Positions 13,872 to 21,994 of a DNA stretch of 31,874 bases are shown one piece after another. A program made the position numbers and the translations under genes. A model generated the notes under the pieces. It saw nothing but the letters and a program-made list of their open reading frames with translations, did not search any database and had not been told where the DNA came from. Source of the DNA: JBBSMX01 sp038232935 (GTDB taxonomy: Bacteria > Bacteroidota > Rhodothermia > Rhodothermales > JANQRZ01); NCBI GenBank assembly GCA_038232935.1, contig JBBSMX010000035.1:1-31874 (forward strand), given 5' to 3'. The stretch's first letter is position 1. Each line of letters starts with the position of its first letter.

Positions 13872-13927
13872 ACCGCCTCTCGTCCTATCTCCTCTCCCTT
13901 CTCTCCAGCATCTCTAGAGGTCTCCCC

Positions 13928-14437
13928 ATGTGGTTTTCGAAGAAACAATCGCCTAGCTCGTGGAAAGGTGCCGTCGCCGGCCTCGTCGGCGGGCTCGCCG
14001 CGTCATTCGCGATGAACCAGTTCCACGCCGCGCTCAGCGCGATGAAAAGCGACGACTCCGACAGCGGCGACTCCGGCGGTGAGCCGGCGACGGTGAAGGC
14101 CGCTTCCGCCATCTCCGAAGGCGCGTTCGATCACACCCTGACGAAGAAAGAGAAAAAGGTCGCCGGCCCGGCCGTGCACTACTCCCTCGGCGGAGGCGTC
14201 GGCGCGATCTACGGCGCGGCGACGGAGTTCCTGCCGGAGGTTTCGCTCGGCGCTGGGCTTCCTTTCGGCGCCGCGTTCTGGCTCGTCGCCGACGAGGCGG
14301 CCGTCCCTGCCCTTGGCCTCTCGAAAGCGCCGACGGAATACCCGCCGTCCGTCCACCTCGAAGCGCTCGCCTCGCACCTCGTCTACGGGCTCACGACGGA
14401 GCTCGTCCGGCGCGGCGTGCGCAACCTGCTCCGCTGA
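13928..14437 (+). CDS. DUF1440 (YagU-like) membrane protein
   Basis: 169 residues. Start chosen at MWFSKKQSPSSWKGAVAGLV; the open frame upstream to 13763 lacks protein character. WKGAVAGLVGGLAASFAMNQ is the glycine-rich first helix typical of DUF1440/YagU inner-membrane proteins, and the second half (HYSLGGGVGAIYGAATE, LPFGAAFWLVADEAAVPALG, ASHLVYGLTTELVRR) follows the family throughout. A loop of Asp/Ser/Gly (about 40-52) separates helix 1 from the rest. YagU has been linked to acid tolerance in E. coli; function here is unknown. A long pyrimidine-rich leader precedes the ATG. Confidence 0.8.
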   Translation: MWFSKKQSPSSWKGAVAGLVGGLAASFAMNQFHAALSAMKSDDSDSGDSGGEPATVKAASAISEGAFDHTLTKKEKKVAGPAVHYSLGGGVGAIYGAATEFLPEVSLGAGLPFGAAFWLVADEAAVPALGLSKAPTEYPPSVHLEALASHLVYGLTTELVRRGVRNLLR

Positions 14438-14486
14438 AGCGCGTCGTGCCGACCACGTTCCACCCTCACCCGACCGTCGTTCCCCT

Positions 14487-15824
14487 ATGTCTCGTAGCGC
14501 CAGCCAGCAGTCCGAAGCCCAGCTCTCCCGGCTTCAGGAGGCGACGTTTCAGTTCTTCGTCCAAGAAACGAACCCCGAGAACGGGCTCGTGCCGGACAAC
14601 ACCCGCGAAGGTGCGCACGCCAGCATCGCGGCGGTCGGGCTCGGGCTCGCGTGCTACGGCGTCGGCGTCGAACGCGGCTACATCAGCCGTAGCGATGCCG
14701 TCGAGCGCGTCCGCACGACGCTCCGGTTTTTCTGGGAGAGCGAGCAGAGCACGTCGCCGAGCGCCACCGGCTACAAGGGGTTCTTCTACCACTTCCTCTA
14801 CATGGGCACCGGCCGCCGCGCCTGGACCTCCGAGCTCTCCACCATCGACACGGCGCTGCTGCTGGCCGGCGGACTGATAGCCGCCCAATACTTCGACCGC
14901 GACACGCCTGCCGAGCAGGAGATCCGCACCCTCGCCGACGCGCTCTACCGCCGCGCCGACTGGCAGTGGGCGCTCGACGGGAGCCTCGGCGTCTCGCACG
15001 GCTGGAAGCCTGAGAGCGGGTTTCTCAAAGCCCGCTGGCAGGGCTATAACGAGGCGCTGCTCCTCTACGTCCTCGCCCTCGGCTCGCCGACGCACCCCAT
15101 CGAGGCGAAGCACTACGACTTCTGGCTCCAGAGCTACAAGTGGAAGACGATCTACGGCTACGAGCACGTCTTCGCCGGGCCGCTCTTCATCCACCAGCTC
15201 TCGCACGCCTGGATCGACTTCCGGGGGATTCAGGATGCCTACATGCGAGAGAAGGGGATCGACTACTTCGAGAACTCCCGCCGCGCGGCCTACGTCCAGC
15301 AGCAGTACGCCATCCGCAACCCGCGCGGGCGGCGCGGCTACGGCGCGTTCTGCTGGGGCGTCACCGCCTCCGACGGCCCCGGCCCCGCCGAGCGCGTGAT
15401 CGACGGGGAGCCGACGACGTTCTACGACTACCGCGCCCGCGGCATCCCGTGGGGACCCGACGACGGGACGCTCGCGCCGTGGGCCGCCGTCGCCTCGCTC
15501 CCCTTCGCCCCGGAGATCGTGCTCCCCACCCTCCGGTACTTCGACGAGGAGATCCCCGAGATGACGAGCACGTACGGGTTCAAGTGCTCGTTCAACCCGA
15601 CGTTTCCGGGTGGGAATCAGGGCGCGAACGGGTGGATCTCGCAGGGCTACTACGGCCTCGACCAGGGGCCGGTCGTGCTGATGATCGAGAACTACCACAC
15701 CGGCCTCCCATGGCGTCTGATGCGGACGTGCCCGCCCGTCGTGCGCGGCCTCCAGCGCTGCGGCTTCACCGGCGGATGGCTCGCCGACGCGCACCCGCGC
15801 CGCACGGCCGACGCCGCGCCGTAG
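14487..15824 (+). CDS. Glycoamylase-domain glycosidase, GH144-like (beta-1,2-glucanase)
   Basis: 445 residues. The whole protein is one (alpha/alpha)6-barrel Glycoamylase (PF10091) domain. Key stretches are NGLVPDNTREGAHASIAAVG, SELSTIDTALLLAGG (E116, D121), WQGYNEALLLYVLALGSP (E189), GPLFIHQLSHAWIDFRG, and NGWISQGYYGLDQGPVVLMI. Founders of GH144 are endo-beta-1,2-glucanases from Bacteroidota, and the same fold forms a domain in the cyclic beta-1,2-glucan synthase upstream in this window, so beta-1,2-glucan is the likely substrate (inference). No signal peptide is seen with this start, unlike secreted relatives, which points to a cytoplasmic enzyme acting on imported or internal glucan. The next gene downstream on the same strand is a small membrane protein. 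Confidence 0.85.
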   Translation: MSRSASQQSEAQLSRLQEATFQFFVQETNPENGLVPDNTREGAHASIAAVGLGLACYGVGVERGYISRSDAVERVRTTLRFFWESEQSTSPSATGYKGFFYHFLYMGTGRRAWTSELSTIDTALLLAGGLIAAQYFDRDTPAEQEIRTLADALYRRADWQWALDGSLGVSHGWKPESGFLKARWQGYNEALLLYVLALGSPTHPIEAKHYDFWLQSYKWKTIYGYEHVFAGPLFIHQLSHAWIDFRGIQDAYMREKGIDYFENSRRAAYVQQQYAIRNPRGRRGYGAFCWGVTASDGPGPAERVIDGEPTTFYDYRARGIPWGPDDGTLAPWAAVASLPFAPEIVLPTLRYFDEEIPEMTSTYGFKCSFNPTFPGGNQGANGWISQGYYGLDQGPVVLMIENYHTGLPWRLMRTCPPVVRGLQRCGFTGGWLADAHPRRTADAAP

Positions 15825-15944
15825 CCGTTGGGGTTTGCGGAGGCGAGCGGAGCATCGCGGACCTGCCTGCGTCTAACGCCAGACCGTGCGGAGGCACCCG
15901 CCGCGCACCACCTCCTCTTCCCGCCCCCTCTTCCGAGACGCCCC

Positions 15945-16223
15945 ATGACGCTCATCAGCTTCCTCCTCCTGCTCCTCATCGCCGCCATCGCGGGCGCGGC
16001 CGGCCAGTCCCTCGCGGGCTACTCGCTCGGCGGCTGCCTCGCCTCCATCGTCGTCGGCTTCATCGGGGCCTACCTCGGGATGTGGATCGCGGGCCAGTTC
16101 GGGCTCCCGACGTTCTTCGTGCTCGACGTCGGCGGCGAGGCGTTCCCGGTGGTGTGGGCCGTGCTCGGCTCGGCCCTCTTCGCCTTCGTCGTCGGGCTCC
16201 TCACGCGCGGGCGCTACCGCTAG
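15945..16223 (+). CDS. GlsB/YeaQ/YmgE-type small membrane protein
   Basis: 92 residues with three hydrophobic helices (about 2-24, 28-48 and 62-86) and the glycine-rich pattern of the Transgly_assoc/YeaQ family: AGAAGQSLAGYSLGGCLASI then VVGFIGAYLGMWIAGQFGLP. Relatives are stress-induced membrane proteins of unknown mechanism. Start chosen at MTLISFLLLL, which follows a pyrimidine-rich leader; the longer open frame upstream has no membrane character. Confidence 0.85.
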   Translation: MTLISFLLLLLIAAIAGAAGQSLAGYSLGGCLASIVVGFIGAYLGMWIAGQFGLPTFFVLDVGGEAFPVVWAVLGSALFAFVVGLLTRGRYR

Positions 16224-16241
16224 CGTCACGGTCGATGGCAC

Positions 16242-16341
16242 GTGAGCCGCCACCGACCGTGGCCCCCTCCCTGTGTTGCCGGACACCTCTCCCCCGCAGG
16301 GGGCGAGAACGTGAAGGGGGACGCTGTGCTTGTCTTCACGT
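16242..16341. repeat. Dispersed palindromic repeat, copy 1
   Basis: 16242-16315 matches 22110-22182 closely (words CCGACC, CCCCCTC, TTGCCGG, then a hairpin and GCGAGAACGT). The core at 16288-16308 folds as TCTCCCCC with GGGGGCGAGA. A second inverted repeat, ACGTGAA (16309-16315) and TTCACGT (16335-16341), follows. It lies in the gap between the YeaQ-like and GH39 genes. It looks like a non-coding mobile or structural repeat of REP/MITE type; no transposase is near. Confidence 0.75.
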
Positions 16342-16386
16342 CACACTGAGCCACCCGCTTCCATCGCTCCTCACCCCTCCGTTTTT

Positions 16387-17817
16387 ATGATCGACTTTCG
16401 CTGCGACCTCGCTCAACAGGGGACGCCGCTCCCGCACGTGTGGGAGACCTGCATCGGCAGCGGCCACGCCCCGCTCGGCCTCCGCGCCGACTGGCAGGCC
16501 CAGCTCGCGCGCTGCCGCGACGAGCTCGGCGTCCGCTACGTCCGCTTCCACGGCCTGCTCTCGGACGACATGTACACCCTCACCGAGCAGGAGGACGAAC
16601 TCGTCTATTCGTTCTTCAACGCCGATCAGATCTTCGACTTCCTCGTCGGGATCGGGATGAAGCCGTTCGTCGAGCTGTCGTTCATGCCGAGGGCGCTGGC
16701 GTCGGGCAACGCGACGGTCTTCAGCTATGCCGGCAACATCACCCCGCCGGAGGACTACGAGAAATGGGCGACGCTGATCGAAACCATCGTCCGCCACTGG
16801 ACCGAGCGCTACGGGCTGGAGGAGGTGCGCACGTGGTTCTTCGAGGTCTGGAACGAGCCCAACCTCCGCGCCTTCTGGTCCGGCTCGCAGGCGGACTACT
16901 TCGAGCTGTACCGCCACACCGCGAAGGCCGTCAAAAAGGTCGATGATGCGCTCCGCGTCGGCGGCCCCGCCACAGCCAAAAACGAGTGGATCGAGGAGAC
17001 CGTCGCCTTCTGCGAGCGCGAAAAGCTCCCGCTCGACTTCGTCTCGACACACCACTACCCCACCGACGCCTTCGGCGAGCCCGGCGACGACACCGAGGAG
17101 CAGCTCGCCTCCGGGACGCGCGGCGTGCTCCGCGAGCAGGCGCAGGACGCCGTCCGCCGCGCCGCCGGCCGGCCGGTCTATTACACCGAGTGGAACACGT
17201 CGAGCAACCCGTTCTTCCACCGCCACGACACCCCCTACGCCGCCGCTTTCTTGATGAAAAGCTGGCTCGACATGGCTGGCCTCGTCGAGGGCTACAGCTA
17301 CTGGACGTTCTCGGACATTTTCGAGGAGAACTACTTCTCGTCGGTCCCCTTCCACGGCGGCTTCGGGCTGCTGACGATCCACGGCATCGCCAAGCCGACG
17401 TACCGCGCCGCCGACCTCCTCCACCGCGCGGGCGACGTTCACTTGCTCGTGGACGGCCTCCACCCGACGGTGAACGCGTGGGTGACGCGCGCCGAGGACC
17501 GGCTCGTCGTGCTGCTGACGAACCACGCGCTGCCGAAGCACGACATCGCGGACGAGCGTGTCCGCTTCACACTCGTGAACGCGCCGAAGCCGAAGGCCGC
17601 CTTCGTCGAGCGGATCGACGCAGATCACGCGAACCCGCACCGACTGTGGGAGACGATGGGCGAGCCCGGCTACCTCAGCGCCGAGCAGGTAGACCAGCTC
17701 CACGGCGCCTCCGAACTCGTCCGCGAGCCCCATCCGTGGACCTTCGACGACGGCACGCTCACCGTCGAACTCGGCCTGCCTGCCCACGCCGTCGCCGCGC
17801 TCACCATCGAACTCTGA
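16387..17817 (+). CDS. GH39 family glycosidase (beta-xylosidase-like)
   Basis: 476 residues, the usual GH39 length, without a signal peptide, so probably cytoplasmic. The TIM barrel shows the clan GH-A pair: acid/base E157 in FEVWNEPN and nucleophile E268 in VYYTEWNTSSNPFF. RYVRFHGLLSDDMY near the N-terminus and GYSYWTFSDIFEE are strong GH39 words. The C-terminal beta-sandwich begins near residue 340. Known members are beta-xylosidases and alpha-L-iduronidases; others act on different beta-linked sugars. Start chosen at MIDFRCDLAQ rather than 16330, whose extra residues overlap the dispersed repeat. The next gene is 92 bases away. Confidence 0.88.
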   Translation: MIDFRCDLAQQGTPLPHVWETCIGSGHAPLGLRADWQAQLARCRDELGVRYVRFHGLLSDDMYTLTEQEDELVYSFFNADQIFDFLVGIGMKPFVELSFMPRALASGNATVFSYAGNITPPEDYEKWATLIETIVRHWTERYGLEEVRTWFFEVWNEPNLRAFWSGSQADYFELYRHTAKAVKKVDDALRVGGPATAKNEWIEETVAFCEREKLPLDFVSTHHYPTDAFGEPGDDTEEQLASGTRGVLREQAQDAVRRAAGRPVYYTEWNTSSNPFFHRHDTPYAAAFLMKSWLDMAGLVEGYSYWTFSDIFEENYFSSVPFHGGFGLLTIHGIAKPTYRAADLLHRAGDVHLLVDGLHPTVNAWVTRAEDRLVVLLTNHALPKHDIADERVRFTLVNAPKPKAAFVERIDADHANPHRLWETMGEPGYLSAEQVDQLHGASELVREPHPWTFDDGTLTVELGLPAHAVAALTIEL

Positions 17818-17840
17818 CCCGCTCCGATGTCCCCTTTCTC

Positions 17841-17862
17841 GCGGACCTTTCGGCCCGTCCGC
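17841..17862. terminator. Possible terminator hairpin after the GH39 gene
   Basis: GCGGAC (17841-17846) and GTCCGC (17857-17862) form a 6-base stem with a 10-base loop, 24 bases after the GH39 stop, followed by a TCTGTCT stretch rather than a clean T-run. Weak as an intrinsic terminator. Confidence 0.3.
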
Positions 17863-17908
17863 TCTGTCTAATCAGCCCCTCTCCTCTCGCTTCTCTCCCG
17901 CCTCTCTC

Positions 17909-18922
17909 ATGCGATCAAAGAATGGAAAGCCCGAAGTCGTCGTCATCACCGGGGCTTCGGCCGGCGTGGGCCGCGCCACCGCCCAGGCATTCGCCCGCCA
18001 CGGCGCGCACATCGGCCTGATCGCGCGCGGCGAGGCCGGGCTCGAAGCGGCCAAGACCGATGTCGAACGGCTCGGCGGGCGCGCCCTCGTCCTCCCCCTC
18101 GATGTCGCCGACGCCGACGCGGTCGAGGCCGCCGCCGAGTTCGTAGAGAACACGTTTGGCCCCATCGACGTGTGGGTCAACGACGCGATGGTCTCCGTCT
18201 TCTCGCCGTTCAAAGAGATGACGGCGAAGGAGTTCAAGCAAGTCACCGACGTGACCTACCTCGGCTTCGTCCACGGCACGATGGCGGCGCTGAAGCGGAT
18301 GCTGCCACGCGACCGCGGCACCGTGGTGCAGGTCGGTAGCGCGCTCGCGTACCGGAGCATCCCCCTCCAGAGTGCCTACTGCGGCGCGAAGCACGCGATG
18401 GTCGGCTTCACCGACTCGATCCGCTGCGAGCTCGTCCACGACCGGAGCAACGTCCACATCACCGTCGTCCACATGCCGGCGCTGAACACGCCGCAGTTCG
18501 GGTGGGTCAAGAGTCGGCTGCCGTACGAGGCCCAGCCCGTCCCCCCGATCTACCAGCCCGAGATCGCCGCCGACGCGATCTACTTCGCCGCACACGAGCG
18601 GCGGCGCGAGGTGTGGGTCGGCGCGCCCACGTGGCAGGCCATCGTCGCGCAGAAGTTCATCCCCGGCCTGCTCGACCTCTACCTCGGCAAGACCGGCTAT
18701 AAAGGCCAGCAGACCGACGAGCCGCGCGACCCCGACGAGCCGAACAACGTCTTCCATCCCCTCGACGACGACCGGGACTACGGGGCGCACGGCACGTTCG
18801 ACCGCCGCGCTCGCTCGGATAGCCCCGCCCTGTGGGCTAGCAAACATCGCAATTGGATCGCGGCCGGTGTCGGTACCGTCGCCGCTGTCGCTCTCGGACT
18901 CTTTAACGTGAGGTCATCATGA
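17909..18922 (+). CDS. Membrane-anchored short-chain dehydrogenase/reductase
   Basis: 337 residues. The NAD(P)-binding glycine motif TGASAGVGR is at 14-22 and the catalytic set S144, Y157 and K161 is intact (SALAYRS; AYCGAK). The usual NNAG is NDAM here (about 91-94), a variant of this subfamily. After the SDR domain (about 230 residues) comes an Asp/Pro-rich linker and a C-terminal membrane helix (about 314-333), so the enzyme is probably tethered to the inner membrane facing the cytoplasm. The stop overlaps the next ATG (ATGA), coupling it to a VKOR-like protein. Substrate is unknown. The 33 bases before the ATG are almost pure pyrimidine and contain no Shine-Dalgarno. Confidence 0.9.
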   Translation: MRSKNGKPEVVVITGASAGVGRATAQAFARHGAHIGLIARGEAGLEAAKTDVERLGGRALVLPLDVADADAVEAAAEFVENTFGPIDVWVNDAMVSVFSPFKEMTAKEFKQVTDVTYLGFVHGTMAALKRMLPRDRGTVVQVGSALAYRSIPLQSAYCGAKHAMVGFTDSIRCELVHDRSNVHITVVHMPALNTPQFGWVKSRLPYEAQPVPPIYQPEIAADAIYFAAHERRREVWVGAPTWQAIVAQKFIPGLLDLYLGKTGYKGQQTDEPRDPDEPNNVFHPLDDDRDYGAHGTFDRRARSDSPALWASKHRNWIAAGVGTVAAVALGLFNVRSS

Positions 18923-19455
18923 ACGCCATCGCCCCGCTCGCTCACCTCTCTCCCCTCTCGCCGAAGCGGCTCAGCCGTGCCCTGCGCACCGGCGCGAGCG
19001 ACGCACTAAAACGGCGGCGCAGCGTCCTCGCCCTCTCGCTCACCGCCGCCGGCTCGATGGGGCTCATCTCGCTCTACCAGCTCGGCGTGATCGACCACCT
19101 GCCCGAGCCCCCGCTCCCGCTCCTCGACGCGGACAAGGTGGACGCCTCGGCCGAGGCCTACCGCTACTTCTCGACGCCCGACGGCGTGCTCGGCCTCGCC
19201 TCGTACGCGGCGACGGCCGTGCTCGCCTCGATGGGCGGGCCGGACCGAGCGACGACGATGCCGTGGCTCCCTATCCTCGCCGCCGTGAAAACCGGCGCGG
19301 ATGCAGCGCAGGCGGCGAAGCTCACCGTGGACCAGTGGACCGAGCACCGGGCGTTCTGCTCGTGGTGCCTGCTCGCCGCGGCGGCCACGTTCGCGACGGT
19401 GCCGCTCGTGATCCCCGAGGCCCGCGAGGCGCTCCGCCGCCTTCGCGACGGATGA
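18919..19455 (+). CDS. VKOR-family membrane thiol oxidoreductase
   Basis: 178 residues with about four membrane helices. It matches the vitamin K epoxide reductase family: FSTPDGVLGLASYAATAVLA, MPWLPILAAVKTGADAAQAA, and the redox motif CSWC (C147, C150) in HRAFCSWCLLAAAATFATVP. These are the only two cysteines, so the extra loop pair that relays electrons in classical VKOR is absent; a partner or quinone must serve instead. Start codon overlaps the SDR stop by four bases. I recall this SDR plus short VKOR arrangement from other bacteria, where the VKOR-like part is often annotated but not studied. Converges on tspO with a 15-base gap. Confidence 0.8.
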   Translation: MNAIAPLAHLSPLSPKRLSRALRTGASDALKRRRSVLALSLTAAGSMGLISLYQLGVIDHLPEPPLPLLDADKVDASAEAYRYFSTPDGVLGLASYAATAVLASMGGPDRATTMPWLPILAAVKTGADAAQAAKLTVDQWTEHRAFCSWCLLAAAATFATVPLVIPEAREALRRLRDG

Positions 19456-19470
19456 CCCCGGCGCAGCGGC

Positions 19471-19974
19471 TCAGTTGAGAGCCCAGATCGAGAGGTTCAG
19501 GAGGGTGGCGAAACCGACCCACAGGAGGTAGGGGACGAGCAGCCAGCCCGCCGTGCGCGAGACGCGAAAGAACGCGCGCACCGTGAGCGCCAGCACCCCG
19601 AGCAGCAGTACGATCACCACGGCCCCACCGACGATCGACTCGACCCCGAAAAACACCGGCGTCCACGCTCCGTTCAGCACGAGCTGCGCCGCGAACAGGC
19701 CGAGCGCGGCGCGGACCTCGCGGCGCTGCGTTCCCTGCCGCCACACGAGGTAGGCCGCCACGCCCATCAGCGCGTAGAGCACCGTCCATACCGGCCCGAA
19801 CAGCCAGCCCGGCGGGTTGAACGGCGGCTTGTCCAGCGCCCCGTACCACGACGACTCCGCCGTCGCCGTCGTCAGCGCCCCGATGATGCCGACGAGCTCG
19901 CAGCCGACAACGAACAGCGCGGCAGTGCCGGCCTGCTTCCAGCGAGACTCGTTGCGGTGTGCGGAGGTCGTCAT
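19471..19974 (-). CDS. tspO: TspO/MBR family tryptophan-rich sensory protein
   Basis: 167 residues with five membrane helices. Family words are intact: SSWYGALDKPPFNPPGWLFG, PVWTVLYALMGVAAYLVW, AQLVLNGAWTPVFFG, and the closing VPYLLWVGFATLLNLSIWAL. TspO binds tetrapyrroles and acts in stress and porphyrin handling in bacteria. Its ATG overlaps the stop of the dehydrogenase upstream (ATGA), so it is the last gene of a three-gene unit. The N-terminal 14 or so residues are polar and precede helix 1. Confidence 0.93.
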   Translation of the reverse strand: MTTSAHRNESRWKQAGTAALFVVGCELVGIIGALTTATAESSWYGALDKPPFNPPGWLFGPVWTVLYALMGVAAYLVWRQGTQRREVRAALGLFAAQLVLNGAWTPVFFGVESIVGGAVVIVLLLGVLALTVRAFFRVSRTAGWLLVPYLLWVGFATLLNLSIWALN

Positions 19975-20894
19975 CGCTCGATCCCCTCTTCCGAACCGGC
20001 GACGAAGTCTTCGCGTGCGAAGGCCGGGTCGGGGTAGGAATAGAACCCCTCGCCGGTCTTCACGCCGAGCCGGCCCCGGTCCACGAAGTGCTCTTTGAGG
20101 AAGGCCGCGTTCCGCTTCATCTCCGGCCGGCCGGACTGCTCGGCCCAGAAGTGCGTGATCTTCCACACCGTGTCGATCCCGATGAGGTCCATCATCGCGA
20201 GCGGTCCGCTCCGCATCCCCGTGATCCCCATCCACGCGCGGTCCACGTTCTCCGGCTCCGTCACGCCGCCCGCCACGAGCGACTGCGCCGCGCCGAGGAG
20301 CGCCACGAGCATCGTGTTGAACACGTACCCGCTGTGCTCCCGTTCGAGCACGATGGGCACCTGCCCGATCCGCCGCGCGAACGCCTCGGCGAGGGCTACG
20401 GCGGCGGGGCTCGTGCCCGGATGCGGCATCACGTCTACGACGTTCGAGGTCCACACGTCCGGGTGGAAGTGGAGCGCGACGAGCTGCGCCGGCCGACCGC
20501 TCACCTTGGCGAACATCGAGGGCAGCAGCGTCGAGGTGTTGGTGGTGAAGAGGGTGCGCGGCGGGCAGAGCCGGTCGAGCTCGGCGAAGAGGCGGCCTTT
20601 GAGAGCCGGGTCCTCGGGCACGGACTCGCTCACGAGGTCGGCGTCGAGGGCGGCGCCTTCGAGGTCCGTCGTCGGGGTGATCCGGGCGAGCACGGCGGCG
20701 GGGTCGGGGAGCACACCGTGGGCGGCGAGGCGCTCGGTGTAGCCCCGGATGCGGGTCATCGCGCGGGCGAGCGTCGCGTCGTCGAGGTCGTAGAGGGCGA
20801 CGTCGTAGCCGTAGCGCGCCGCTTGGAGGCCGATCTGCTGACCCATCGTTCCGGCCCCGGCGACGAGCACGGTGCGGATGTCGTCGATCGTCAT
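19971..20894 (-). CDS. 3-hydroxyacyl-CoA dehydrogenase family protein
   Basis: 307 residues, normal for a single-domain-pair enzyme. Rossmann motif AGAGTMGQQIG lies at 12-22; SESVPEDPALKGRLFAELD and TLFTTNTSTL are typical. The catalytic His is H142 in LHFHPDVWTSNVVDV; the usual Glu twelve residues later is Asp (D154), a conservative change. The segment around it (VWTSNVVDVMPHPGTS) matches a divergent subfamily rather than the classical HFFNP type. The C-terminal domain has GYVFNTMLVALLGAAQSL and GVKTGEGFYSYPDP. It oxidises or reduces 3-hydroxyacyl-CoA with NAD; the exact substrate is open. Both ends overlap neighbours by four bases. Confidence 0.88.
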   Translation of the reverse strand: MTIDDIRTVLVAGAGTMGQQIGLQAARYGYDVALYDLDDATLARAMTRIRGYTERLAAHGVLPDPAAVLARITPTTDLEGAALDADLVSESVPEDPALKGRLFAELDRLCPPRTLFTTNTSTLLPSMFAKVSGRPAQLVALHFHPDVWTSNVVDVMPHPGTSPAAVALAEAFARRIGQVPIVLEREHSGYVFNTMLVALLGAAQSLVAGGVTEPENVDRAWMGITGMRSGPLAMMDLIGIDTVWKITHFWAEQSGRPEMKRNAAFLKEHFVDRGRLGVKTGEGFYSYPDPAFAREDFVAGSEEGIER

Positions 20895-21994
20895 GGCGAA
20901 GGATTGAGTGGGAAGGGGATAAACGCCAGCATCGTCTCGGGGTATTTGTCGGTGGCGATGAGGAAGCCCAAGGTGTCGAGCCGGGCAACGCCTTCCCAGT
21001 TGCGCGGGCGCGTCGCGTCGAGCAGTTCGAGTTGGATCGGCGCGCGATCCGTCCGGACGATCCGCGTCCCCTCCAGCTTGAACTCGACGAGCCGTTCCAC
21101 CGTCGCCTCGCGCCGGTGCGTCGGCCCGACGCCGAACTCCGCTTTCAGCGAGTCCGGGCCGGGGCGGAGGAGGGCGTTGTCGCCGGGATAGAAGTAATTC
21201 ACGGCCCAGAAGCGCCCGGCGGAGTCGAGCCCGGTGGCGTCGGTGAGCCGGTACTCGATGGTCGGCACGCGGAGCGAGTCGAGGAAGCCGAGGGCGTAGT
21301 CGAAGCGGTACGCCTCCGGCACCGGGTTGACGGCGGCCCCGTTCGCCTCCTGCAGGGCGATCACGCCGTCGGATGTGGTGAGCAGCGTCTCGTACGACAG
21401 GTTGCTGAGCCGCGCCCGCACCGGCAGCGGCGTCACCGTCTCCGCGTCGAGACGGATCGTATCGCCCGGCTGCACCGTGCCCCCGGCGAGGTAGCCCTGC
21501 ATCGCGCTGACCTCCTCCGACTCGATGAGCACGAACACCCGGTCTCCCCGAAAGGCAATGGCCTCGTACCCGTCGAACCCGGCCACCTTCTCGGCTACGC
21601 CGGGCGCTTCGAAGCGGAGGGCCCGCGGACGCAGCGCCCCGTCGCGCGGCCCAGCGAGGAACGCGAGCAGGTCGGCCTTCGCGAGGGCGAAGAGCGCGCC
21701 CTCATCTTTCAGCTCCCCCCTCACGTTCACCGAGTCCACGTGGGTAGAGAAACGGCCGGGGTACTGCGGCAGCAGGATGAGGTCGTCGCCGTACCACGCG
21801 AGACCGGAGATCTCGGCGTCGCGGCTCGCGAGCGGGCCGGACAGCGGGATCGGTTGGGCGGGCTCCTCCAGCGGTGCCGGCGACGTCTCGTCGCTCAGCC
21901 CTACGGTAGCAGCCGGCACGGGCGACGCCGCGTCCTTGCGGCACGCCGCAAGCAGGAGGAGGGGGCAGAGCAGGAGGGCGAGCCGGAAGCGCAT
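20891..21994 (-). CDS. Lipoprotein of unknown function, beta-propeller-like
   Basis: 367 residues. MRFRLALLLCPLLLLAACRK is a lipoprotein signal with cleavage before C18. After a Pro-rich linker (about 24-52) come repeated beta-strand segments such as EISGLAWYGDDLILLPQYPG, YEAIAFRGDRVFVLIE and NWEGVARLDTLGFLIATDKY, which resemble the esterase-like-phytase/SdiA-regulated type of propeller proteins, without a clear catalytic motif. It is first in the unit with the hydroxyacyl-CoA dehydrogenase (ATGA overlap) and tspO. It is surface or periplasmic, so the link to the cytoplasmic enzyme is not obvious. Confidence 0.72.
   Translation of the reverse strand: MRFRLALLLCPLLLLAACRKDAASPVPAATVGLSDETSPAPLEEPAQPIPLSGPLASRDAEISGLAWYGDDLILLPQYPGRFSTHVDSVNVRGELKDEGALFALAKADLLAFLAGPRDGALRPRALRFEAPGVAEKVAGFDGYEAIAFRGDRVFVLIESEEVSAMQGYLAGGTVQPGDTIRLDAETVTPLPVRARLSNLSYETLLTTSDGVIALQEANGAAVNPVPEAYRFDYALGFLDSLRVPTIEYRLTDATGLDSAGRFWAVNYFYPGDNALLRPGPDSLKAEFGVGPTHRREATVERLVEFKLEGTRIVRTDRAPIQLELLDATRPRNWEGVARLDTLGFLIATDKYPETMLAFIPFPLNPSP

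Noticed and set aside
14466..17787. Minus-strand frames opposite the GH144-like and GH39 genes
   Set aside because: Shadow frames with no domain, no plausible start context, and certain genes on the other strand.
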